The position numbers were made by a program, and so were the translations under genes. Below, piece by piece: positions 1 to 4,996 of a DNA stretch of 5,377 nucleotides (positions are counted from its first letter, which is position 1; each line of letters starts with the position of its first letter). The stretch spans positions 1 through 5,377 of the forward strand of contig JALOOS010000141.1 of assembly GCA_025454275.1 (NCBI GenBank), given 5' to 3'. Source of the stretch: Desulfobacterales bacterium (GTDB lineage Bacteria; Desulfobacterota; Desulfobacteria; Desulfobacterales; SpSt-501). Below the pieces are notes generated by a model, which did no database searches, was not told the origin of the DNA, and was given only the letters and a program-made list of their open reading frames with translations.

Positions 1-191
1 CCGCCGGGCTGAACCAGCTGGTTGAGGGTGTAGCTGGTTTTCCCCGGCCCGCAGCCGAAATCCCCCAACCGCATTCCGGGCCGCGCCCCGGCCCACCGCG
101 CCTGGCGGCGCAAGGCGCGCGGGTCGGTCTTGAGCTCGAGCCGCAGCGCCTCTTCCTCGCCCTCCATCAGGTAGCGTGACCTGCTCACCAT
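1..191 (-). CDS. Class I SAM-dependent methyltransferase, N-terminal 63 residues (cut by window edge)
   Basis: An open minus-strand frame begins at ATG 191 and runs off the left edge without a stop. Residues 41-51 read RLGDFGCGPGK, which matches motif I of class I methyltransferases (hydrophobic-D-x-G-C-G-x-G), the glycine-rich loop that binds S-adenosylmethionine. The preceding segment, YLMEGEEEALRLELKTDP (residues 7-24), then RRQARWAGARPGM, resembles the N-terminus of a group of bacterial methyltransferase-domain proteins. The substrate cannot be told because the acceptor part lies outside the window. The start is not certain: GAGGAAGGG ends directly at the ATG, so the GTG at 188 (residue 2) or ATG 167 (residue 9) could be used instead. 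The gene lies downstream of the glycosyltransferase pair on the same strand, 146 bp away, so it may have its own promoter. The methyltransferase fold is fairly secure; the role is unknown. Confidence 0.8.
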   Translation of the reverse strand, partial: MVSRSRYLMEGEEEALRLELKTDPRALRRQARWAGARPGMRLGDFGCGPGKTSYTLNQLVQPG

Positions 192-283
192 CCCTTCCTC
201 AGGCAAGGACCGCAGTCCATTTTTTTGCGGTTCAGCTCCTGCGCCCCGCGCCCCCGGCGCAATGGCATCCGCGTTCAACCCTC

Positions 284-292
284 TCTATACCA
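284..292 (-). promoter_or_regulatory. Possible extended -10 promoter element for the methyltransferase gene
   Basis: On the minus strand, TGG-TATAGA (292 to 284) has the TGn extension plus four of six matches to the sigma70 -10 hexamer. It lies in an AT-richer stretch between the GT2 stop and the methyltransferase start. There is no convincing -35 box at 17 nt (TGTTTC), so the call rests on the extended -10 alone. It would give a leader of roughly 85 nt. No clear Rho-independent terminator for the upstream GT2 gene is visible, so read-through is also possible. Confidence 0.25.
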
Positions 293-337
293 AAATACTT
301 CTTCACGAAACATTTTTTTCAAAACACGACGACCCGG

Positions 338-1279
338 TTAGGTATCGATGGGCGGGATCGACAAATAGGCGAGGCGTTTCATTTCGCGGCGGCCGTGGGT
401 GACGGTGTCCAGCACGAAGCCGCAGGTCAGGCTCAGGCAGGCGAGGATCATGAGGCCTGTCGCCAGGATCGCCGTGGGAAAGCGCGGCACCAGGCCGGTC
501 TCGAAAAAGGTGATGAATACCGGGTAGGCCAATCCGACCGCACTCAGAGCGAGGATCCCGGCGATGATGGAGAAGAACGCCAGGGGGCGCTCCTCCTTGA
601 AGAGGTTCACGATCATCATGAGGATGCGGAACCCGTCGCGGAAGGTGCGCAGTTTGCTGGCGGTGCCCGCCGCGCGTGCCCGGTAGTCCGTGGGGACTTC
701 GGCAATCGGCATGCGCAGCTCGAGGGCGTGCACCGAGAGCTCGGTTTCGATCTCGAACCCGGCGGAGAGCGCCGGGAAGGACTTCACGAAGCGCCGCGAG
801 AAGACCCGGTAGCCCGAGAGGATGTCGGTGAAGGTGCGGCCGAAGCAAAGCGCCAAAAAGCCGGTCAACAGATCGTTTCCGAAGCGGTGCCCGCGGCGGA
901 AGGCCTCGCCGGCATAGGTCGTGAGCCGCGAGCCGACCACCATGTCCAGGCGCTCGCCGACGAGCTTCTCAACCAGCGCCGGGGCGATCGCGGCATCGTA
1001 GGTGCCGTCGCCGTCGGCGAGAATGTAGATATCGGCCTCCACGTCGGCGAACATCCGGCGCACCACGTGCCCCTTGCCCTGGCGGGTCTCGCGGCGCACC
1101 AGCGCGCCGGCCTCGCGCGCGCAGCGGGCGGTGTCGTCCCGGGAGTTGTTGTCGTAGACGTAGACGACGGCCTGGGGCAATGCGGTGCGGAAATCGCGTA
1201 CCACATCGCCGATCGCCGCCGCTTCGTTGTAGCAGGGCAGGATCACCGCCACGCGATGGTTGGTCATGCCGGCATTCAT
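338..1279 (-). CDS. Family 2 glycosyltransferase, polyprenyl-phosphate sugar synthase-like, with two C-terminal membrane spans
   Basis: This 313-aa protein has a GT-A fold. Motifs in order: ILPCYNE (13-19), VYDNNSRDDT (41-50, nucleotide-binding region), GKGHVVRRM (68-76), ADGDGTYD (88-95, the DxD-type metal site, D89/D91) and DILSGYRVFSRRF (152-164). The run FEIETELSVHALE (175-187) then EVPTDYR is typical of DPM1-like polyprenyl-phosphate glycosyltransferases. Two hydrophobic segments follow, about 233-259 and 267-291, and would anchor it in the inner membrane. The expected reaction is transfer of a sugar from a nucleotide sugar to polyprenyl phosphate on the cytoplasmic face; which sugar cannot be read. 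The start at ATG 1279 is set by AAAGGAG at 1285-1291, five bases upstream of the ATG, which overlaps the stop of the preceding GT-C gene. The frame stays open far upstream to 2689, but that part lies across the GT-C gene and shows no domain. Confidence 0.88.
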   Translation of the reverse strand: MNAGMTNHRVAVILPCYNEAAAIGDVVRDFRTALPQAVVYVYDNNSRDDTARCAREAGALVRRETRQGKGHVVRRMFADVEADIYILADGDGTYDAAIAPALVEKLVGERLDMVVGSRLTTYAGEAFRRGHRFGNDLLTGFLALCFGRTFTDILSGYRVFSRRFVKSFPALSAGFEIETELSVHALELRMPIAEVPTDYRARAAGTASKLRTFRDGFRILMMIVNLFKEERPLAFFSIIAGILALSAVGLAYPVFITFFETGLVPRFPTAILATGLMILACLSLTCGFVLDTVTHGRREMKRLAYLSIPPIDT

Positions 1280-1284
1280 GGGAT

Positions 1285-1291
1285 CTCCTTT
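1285..1291 (-). promoter_or_regulatory. Ribosome binding site of the GT2 gene, overlapping the upstream stop
   Basis: Minus-strand TGAAAGGAGATCCCATG: the stop codon of the GT-C gene (1293-1291) shares its last base with the AAAGGAG Shine-Dalgarno, five bases before ATG 1279. This fixes the GT2 start and argues for translational coupling of the two genes. Confidence 0.75.
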
Positions 1292-2889
1292 CACGGGCGC
1301 CCGCTCCTTCTTACCTCGCAAAAGTGAAAGAGGTGCTCCGGCTGCGGCTCGATCCGGGGCACAAAACGGGTGCAGGCCGCGGGATCCGTTTCCAATCCAT
1401 ACGATGCGAGCGCCGTCATGGCGTGCCACTCTTCGTAGACCCGGAACAGGACGAAGAGCGGCCCCTCGTGCCGGGCGATGACCTCGCGCATCAGCCGGTC
1501 GGTCCGGTTGGGCTCGGCCGAAGGCCCGGTGACATAACCCTGGATGCGCAGGAAGCGCACGGGCGGCGGGAAGAAGGGGATCAGGTAAGCCATGGCATCG
1601 TGACCGGCCATGAGGACGATGCTCTTCTCGGGCTCGGCAACGGGCGGGGGGTCGACCCCGAAATAGTCTGCCGCCCAGGGCCGGCGACCCCAATCGCCGG
1701 GGGAAAGCGTGATCAAGAGCACGATGAAACCGGCCAGTGCGGCCCGAATCTGCCGGCGCGGATCGTGGACCAGGGCGCCCAGGACCAGGAGGATCGCTAG
1801 CGGTGCGAGCATTTCCGCCACCATCAGGTAGCGGTAGACGGCGAACAGTTTCATCCAAAGGATAAACGCAACCAGCACGAAGATGATGAAGAAGCCCGTC
1901 ACCGGCATGCGCGGCGTCGCGGGCGCCGGGGAAGACCCGGCGGAACGAAAGATCCGACTCTTTGCGGTCTTTAGCAGCAGGGCCAGCAGCAGCACGTACA
2001 GCATGGGGAAGCGCAGGTCGCGGAAGCCCACCTCGCCGACCTGCATCGGGTCGATGTTGAACCAGATGGGGAAGGTCAGCCACATGAGCAGGCTCGTCGG
2101 GATGAAGCGCTCGTCGCGATAGGAGCCGACCGTGCCCCAGGGCGATTGGAAATAGTGGTTGAAATAGGGGAAGACGGGGTTCTGAAATCGCGCCCACATC
2201 TCGGCCATCCAGAACCCGCCGGTGGCGGCCGCACCGGCCAGGACCCCCAGCCCGAAGATGAGGGCCAGGAGGAATCGACGCCGCCACGGCAGCGCAAGCC
2301 CGAAAAAGGCCGCGCAGAGCGCGACGGCGTAGACCGCGAAGGGGAGCTTCAGACCGAAGGGCAGCCCCGTGAGAATCCCGGCGGCGGCGGCCAGCCAGCC
2401 CGCGCCCAGGCCGGCTGCAAGGCGCATCCGGAAGCGCACGATCAGCCACACGGCCGCGAGCACCGGCAGGCTCAGAATATTGTCGCCGTAGCTGGTCCCG
2501 ACCTCGGCGAGGTTCATGACCCCGACCATTCCGATCAAGGCCGTCGCCAGAGCCGTCCATGCGTTCCGGGAGGGGGAGCCGAGATCGATCGCCTCGCGGC
2601 CGATCCCGTAGAGCAGCCAGATGTTGAACCCCGGCAGGAGACCCAGAAGAAACCCCACGGCCTTGGGGGGCAGTGCCTTCACCGCCCAATAAAAGGGGAG
2701 ATGCATCAGCGGGTTGTAATAGGTGGCCACGTGGGAAACGGCGATGTCGTATCCCATGCGGTCGTTCAAAAATGCATAGGGATTGTAGAAGTGGTAATTG
2801 CGCAGATCCCAGTTCGCATCCTGGCCGATCGCCAGAGCATAGAGAGCCGCCGCCACGGGGGCCAGTGCCAGCAGAATGCGTACGGTCAT
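1291..2889 (-). CDS. Polytopic membrane protein, probable GT-C type glycosyltransferase
   Basis: This 532-aa integral membrane protein has about 11-12 hydrophobic spans, for example 4-22, 76-96, 111-129, 138-152, 181-200, 205-224, 292-307, 331-350, 356-374 and 383-396. The first span is followed by a predicted periplasmic loop with two acidic residues in QDANWDLRNYHFYNPYAF (D24, D28). An acidic pair there is the usual catalytic or metal site of GT-C enzymes, which take sugars from polyprenyl phosphates. The loop sequence resembles uncharacterised bacterial membrane proteins of this class. A soluble tail (about 420-532) with LMAGHDAMAYL, no transmembrane span and three cysteines follows. A Pro/Ala/Ser linker at 316-326 separates two halves. 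The GT2 gene begins 11 nt downstream, a natural partner that could make its donor lipid. ATG 2889 is the only reasonable start because the first span follows at once, yet no good Shine-Dalgarno precedes it. The membrane topology is sure; the enzyme class is inferred. Confidence 0.75.
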   Translation of the reverse strand: MTVRILLALAPVAAALYALAIGQDANWDLRNYHFYNPYAFLNDRMGYDIAVSHVATYYNPLMHLPFYWAVKALPPKAVGFLLGLLPGFNIWLLYGIGREAIDLGSPSRNAWTALATALIGMVGVMNLAEVGTSYGDNILSLPVLAAVWLIVRFRMRLAAGLGAGWLAAAAGILTGLPFGLKLPFAVYAVALCAAFFGLALPWRRRFLLALIFGLGVLAGAAATGGFWMAEMWARFQNPVFPYFNHYFQSPWGTVGSYRDERFIPTSLLMWLTFPIWFNIDPMQVGEVGFRDLRFPMLYVLLLALLLKTAKSRIFRSAGSSPAPATPRMPVTGFFIIFVLVAFILWMKLFAVYRYLMVAEMLAPLAILLVLGALVHDPRRQIRAALAGFIVLLITLSPGDWGRRPWAADYFGVDPPPVAEPEKSIVLMAGHDAMAYLIPFFPPPVRFLRIQGYVTGPSAEPNRTDRLMREVIARHEGPLFVLFRVYEEWHAMTALASYGLETDPAACTRFVPRIEPQPEHLFHFCEVRRSGRP

Positions 2890-2898
2890 GGTGAGGTT

Positions 2899-2911
2899 GC
2901 AGCCGTGCTGC
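2899..2911 (-). repeat. Small perfect inverted repeat in the leader just before the GT-C start
   Basis: GCAGC-CGT-GCTGC (5-bp arms, 3-nt loop) ends ten bases upstream of ATG 2889, covering the place where a Shine-Dalgarno would be expected. It could form a hairpin in the mRNA leader. It is short, so chance is possible. Confidence 0.3.
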
Positions 2912-2938
2912 CCCTGAGAAGAGGGCCGGCGTTTTATA

Positions 2939-2954
2939 AATATCCGGAAATATT
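2939..2954. promoter_or_regulatory. AT-rich inverted repeat, operator-like, in the GT operon leader
   Basis: AATAT-CCGGAA-ATATT has 5-bp perfect arms around a 6-nt centre. It lies downstream of the predicted transcription start (about 2967) and beside a second TATAAA-like element (minus strand, about 2938-2933). It could be a regulator site or a minor promoter region; the arms are short and AT-rich. Confidence 0.25.
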
Positions 2955-2973
2955 GTCGATAAAATTCAGGCCG

Positions 2974-3002
2974 GTTTTACACGACCCACGGGCGGCTGTC
3001 AA
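2974..3002 (-). promoter_or_regulatory. Sigma70-type promoter of the GT-C/GT2 operon
   Basis: On the minus strand a perfect -35 TTGACA (3002-2997) is followed by exactly 17 nt and then TAAAAC (2979-2974; four of six matches to TATAAT). The expected start is near 2967, giving a leader of about 78 nt before ATG 2889. Position and orientation fit the two-gene glycosyltransferase operon. Confidence 0.6.
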
Positions 3003-3030
3003 CGTTCTGGGGAAGGAGGAGTGACGGGCA

Positions 3031-3046
3031 TCCGGCGGCGGCCGGA
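3031..3046. repeat. GC-rich inverted repeat after the Cys-rich gene
   Basis: TCCGGC-GGCG-GCCGGA has perfect 6-bp arms and a 4-nt loop, starting five bases beyond the stop of the small Cys-rich gene on the minus strand. No T-run follows on either strand, so it is not a classical Rho-independent terminator, but it may slow transcription or protect a 3' end between that gene and the GT operon promoter. Confidence 0.4.
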
Positions 3047-3050
3047 AGGG

Positions 3051-3275
3051 TCAACCGCGGCACGCCAAGGCCGGCAAAGAACCCATGGATCCGGCCGGAA
3101 GGGTCTGTACGGGGGCCGGTTGGTTGGCGGCACACTGGCTGCAGTCGAGGCAAAAATTGTTATAGGCCGCCTCGTTCAGGCATCGGCGGTATTCTGGGCA
3201 GCCCACCTCGCGCACGGGCGGGTTCTCTTCACGAACCGCGTTCATCTTGAGGAACTGAGGGGGTCTGTCTTTCAT
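3051..3275 (-). CDS. Small Cys-rich protein of unknown function (possible metal or Fe-S binding)
   Basis: This 74-aa frame is not recognised as a named family, but it has a compact motif: C26-x5-C32-x9-C42-x2-C45-x2-C48, in GCPEYRRCLNEAAYNNFC then LDCSQC. A C-x-x-C-x-x-C cluster with two further cysteines suggests zinc or iron-sulfur binding; this is inference. The N-terminal 25 residues are polar and the tail after residue 50 (Pro/Ala/Ser rich, with C72) looks unstructured. ATG 3275 is chosen because GGGAGG at 3285-3290 lies nine bases upstream; ATG 3281 would be only three bases from it. There is no signal peptide or membrane span. The gene is divergent from the kinase-like/Usp operon and precedes the GT operon promoter. 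The opposite strand also has an open frame here (3021-3311), but it shows no domain, whereas the cysteine spacing supports this strand. Confidence 0.6.
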   Translation of the reverse strand: MKDRPPQFLKMNAVREENPPVREVGCPEYRRCLNEAAYNNFCLDCSQCAANQPAPVQTLPAGSMGSLPALACRG

Positions 3276-3284
3276 GCGCATAGG

Positions 3285-3290
3285 CCTCCC
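3285..3290 (-). promoter_or_regulatory. Ribosome binding site of the Cys-rich gene
   Basis: GGGAGG on the minus strand is nine bases from ATG 3275 and three from ATG 3281. The better spacing selects the shorter 74-aa product. No convincing sigma70 promoter was found for this gene in 3291-3390. Confidence 0.5.
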
Positions 3291-3359
3291 GCGGGAAATC
3301 ACCGCTTTTAAAAGTCTATCGGCCGGACCGAGCCGTTTGATTAGGTGTTTTTTTCCGGT

Positions 3360-3378
3360 ATTGCCTTGAATGGGCAAT
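3360..3378. promoter_or_regulatory. Inverted repeat over the -35 region of the kinase/Usp promoter, operator-like
   Basis: ATTGCC (3360-3365) and GGCAAT (3373-3378) form perfect 6-bp arms around a 7-nt centre. The repeat covers the -35 box and the first part of the spacer of the predicted promoter, the usual place for a repressor site. No regulator gene is seen in the window. Confidence 0.35.
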
Positions 3379-3389
3379 TTCCCTATGAT
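3361..3389 (+). promoter_or_regulatory. Sigma70-type promoter of the kinase-like/Usp operon
   Basis: TTGCCT (3361-3366, four of six to TTGACA), a 17-nt spacer and TATGAT (3384-3389, five of six to TATAAT). The expected transcription start, about seven bases after the -10 box, falls at or next to A3396, the first base of the chosen ATG, so the message may be leaderless. Confidence 0.5.
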
Positions 3390-3395
3390 GCCGGG

Positions 3396-4454
3396 ATGAA
3401 ATATGATCGCTCGGACAAGCCGACCCGCGCCGGCTTCGAACCGGGAGCCCGACCCTTGCCGCAGCCGTCACCCCCGGCGCCGCTCCAACCGCTGCCCCTC
3501 GCCGAGCTCCACACGCTGGCATCGCGCTGGATCGAGGTGCCCCGCCGGCCGGAAGAGCTGCGGATCGTGACCGACACTTCGGATTTTTTCCGCGTCGACG
3601 CCGGGGACATCCTCCTGCTCGGGGACAAACCCTACCTCGTCCGCAACAGCGCCCGGGAGGGCCGGTTCGGCCTGGACGACGAGGTCAAGCACTGGGTGAA
3701 GCGGTCGATCGCTCTCTTGTCAGGGGAGATGAAGATCATCAAGCTGGTATTCTACGAGCAGTTCACCGCCACGATCGGCGGCATCGCCTTTGAATGCTTC
3801 CGCAGCCCCCGCAAGGAGGCCCGCATCCTGGAGCTGGTGCGCGATCACCCGAATTTCATGCATGGGCGCAGCGTCGCCGACGCGGCCGGCAATCTCGTGC
3901 GGGTTCTGGATGTCATCACGGGTGCCACCCTGGCGGATCGCGTGGCCTCAGTGAGTGCGGCGCACGAGGAGTATTTTTACGACCACCTGCCGGCGCTGTT
4001 AGAGAACTACATCCGCTGCGTGGAGGCCATTCGCTTTCTGCACGCTCACGGCGAGAAGCACGGCGACATCCGCCGCGATCACATCCTGGTCGACGGCGAC
4101 ACGGGGCATTTTCGCTGGATCGATTTCGACTACAACTACCGGCATCGTGAGAACATCTACGGCTACGATCTGTTCGGACTGGGCAACGTCCTGATTTATC
4201 TTGTGGGCCGGGGGGATGTGCTGCTGGCCGACCTCCAGCGCCAATCGCCGGAGCTGCTCGCGGGGCTCACGGAGGCCGATGTGAACATCGTCTTCAACAA
4301 CCGGGTGGCGAATCTGAAAAAGATCCATCCGTACATCCCGGATTCGCTGAACCAGGTCCTGCTGCACTTCTCGAAAGGCGCCCGCTGGTTCTACGAAACC
4401 ACCGACCAACTGCTGGAGGATCTGCGGCTGGCGCAACAGGATATGCACCGTTGA
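3396..4454 (+). CDS. Protein kinase-like protein with altered catalytic motifs
   Basis: This 352-aa cytoplasmic protein has no signal peptide or membrane span. After a Pro-rich N-terminus (about 14-34) comes a kinase-fold pattern. KHWVKRSIALLSGEMKIIKL (98-117) resembles the beta2-beta3 region of protein kinases, with K116 at the ATP-lysine position. KEARILELV (140-148) would supply the helix-C glutamate (E141). HGDIRRDHIL (222-231) is the catalytic loop with D224 as base, and WIDFD (241-245) is the metal-binding loop with D243. Two residues differ from typical kinases: the loop asparagine is His229, and DFG is DFD. The glycine-rich loop is also weak. It may phosphorylate a protein, a small molecule, or only bind nucleotide. 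ATG 3396 is preferred over in-frame GTG 3345 because of the promoter position, but neither has a Shine-Dalgarno. A universal stress protein gene follows 12 nt later, probably in one operon, making Usp a possible partner or substrate (inference). Confidence 0.78.
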   Translation: MKYDRSDKPTRAGFEPGARPLPQPSPPAPLQPLPLAELHTLASRWIEVPRRPEELRIVTDTSDFFRVDAGDILLLGDKPYLVRNSAREGRFGLDDEVKHWVKRSIALLSGEMKIIKLVFYEQFTATIGGIAFECFRSPRKEARILELVRDHPNFMHGRSVADAAGNLVRVLDVITGATLADRVASVSAAHEEYFYDHLPALLENYIRCVEAIRFLHAHGEKHGDIRRDHILVDGDTGHFRWIDFDYNYRHRENIYGYDLFGLGNVLIYLVGRGDVLLADLQRQSPELLAGLTEADVNIVFNNRVANLKKIHPYIPDSLNQVLLHFSKGARWFYETTDQLLEDLRLAQQDMHR

Positions 4455-4459
4455 GGAGG
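4453..4459 (+). promoter_or_regulatory. Ribosome binding site of the Usp gene, overlapping the kinase stop
   Basis: GAGGAGG overlaps the last two bases of the kinase-like gene's TGA stop (4452-4454) and lies seven bases before ATG 4467. This fixes the Usp start and suggests co-translation in one transcript. Confidence 0.8.
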
Positions 4460-4466
4460 CCGACCC

Positions 4467-4940
4467 ATGAACGCACCCCCTGCTTACGAATCCAAACGGA
4501 CCGTCCTGATCGCGGTTGACGATTCCGAAAACGCCCGGCGCGCCGTGGACTACGCCGGCATCATGCTGGGCGGGCGGGAGGGGGTTTCCATCACCCTGCT
4601 GCACGTGATCTCAGAACCCGAGGAGGACTACTTCGCCCGGGCGGAGGAAAAACAGAAGTGGCTGGATCAGTATCGCCGGCGCATCACGGGAGTGCTGGAG
4701 GACTACCGCCGCGGACTGGTGAGCGCCGGTGTGCCGGAGGCCGATATCCGGGTGCACACACCGCTGCGCTTCTGCCCCTCCATCGCCGCGTGCATCCTCG
4801 CCGAACGCGACAGCTCCGGCGCCGGAACGATCGTGGTCGGCCGCCAGGGGCTCTCCCGCAAGGAGGAGTTCCTCTTCGGCAGCGTCTCGAGCAAGATCGT
4901 CAGCCACGCCCGAAACTGCGCCGTGTGGGTGGTGGCCTGA
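4467..4940 (+). CDS. Universal stress protein (UspA family, ATP-binding type)
   Basis: This 157-aa protein is a single Usp domain of normal length. It opens with the beta1 strand TVLIAVDDSENARRAVDYA (12-30), where D18 is the conserved nucleotide-contacting acid. ITLLHV (42-47) is beta2, and TIVVGRQGLSRKEEFLFGS (121-139) contains the G-2x-G-9x-G-S signature (G125, G128, G138, S139) that marks ATP-binding members of the family. SSKIVSHARNCAVWVV (141-156) is the usual C-terminal helix and strand. A charged insert at 52-82 (EEDYFARAEEKQKW and following) is likely helical. Usp proteins are cytoplasmic dimers that help cells survive stress; the exact job here is unknown. The gene is 12 nt after the kinase-like gene, with a strong GAGGAGG site, and is the last of that operon. 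It faces the GH84-like gene convergently. Confidence 0.93.
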   Translation: MNAPPAYESKRTVLIAVDDSENARRAVDYAGIMLGGREGVSITLLHVISEPEEDYFARAEEKQKWLDQYRRRITGVLEDYRRGLVSAGVPEADIRVHTPLRFCPSIAACILAERDSSGAGTIVVGRQGLSRKEEFLFGSVSSKIVSHARNCAVWVVA

Positions 4941-4952
4941 GCCGGGGAGGGG

Positions 4953-4996
4953 GATATCCGGCGCGGCGGATGCCTCCGGCCGCCGGGCGCCGTATC
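4953..4996. terminator. Imperfect GC-rich hairpin between convergent genes (possible two-way terminator)
   Basis: Left arm GATA-(TC)-CGGCGC-GGCGG (4953-4969), a 10-nt loop (4970-4979), right arm CCGCC-(GG)-GCGCCG-TATC (4980-4996). Fifteen base pairs form with two 2-nt bulges. It starts 12 nt after the Usp stop and reaches into the stop codon of the facing gene. There is no U-tract on either strand, so classical intrinsic termination is doubtful; a Rho-linked or 3'-end-stabilising role fits as well. Confidence 0.5.

Noticed and set aside
207..226. GGAC-CGCA-GTCC hairpin followed by seven T on the plus strand, terminator-like
   Set aside because: The stem is only 4 bp and no plus-strand gene ends here, so an intrinsic terminator is not supported; it may be chance sequence in the methyltransferase leader.
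176..1327. 383-codon plus-strand frame over the GT2 gene and left spacer
   Set aside because: Antisense shadow rich in His, Gly, Glu and Arg with no recognisable motif; the opposite strand holds a clear glycosyltransferase.
1280..2689. 470-codon open extension upstream of the GT2 gene in the same minus-strand frame, giving a 783-codon frame
   Set aside because: It lies over the GT-C gene in another frame, reads as Arg/Gly/Pro-rich sequence with no domain, and the GT2 gene has its own strong ribosome binding site at 1285-1291. It is a GC-driven open frame, not a fusion.
2146..3024. 292-codon plus-strand frame opposite the GT-C gene
   Set aside because: Low-complexity Gly/Gln/Arg/Pro composition, antisense to a clear multi-span membrane protein; no ribosome binding site pattern to support it.
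3021..3311. 96-codon plus-strand frame starting at a GTG right after GGAAGGAGGA
   Set aside because: The Shine-Dalgarno is only about one base from the GTG, too close to work, and the product shows no domain. The opposite strand has a clustered cysteine motif with a better-spaced site.
3999..4604. 201-codon minus-strand frame across the kinase-like and Usp genes
   Set aside because: Antisense to two recognised genes and spans their junction; composition fits a shadow frame.
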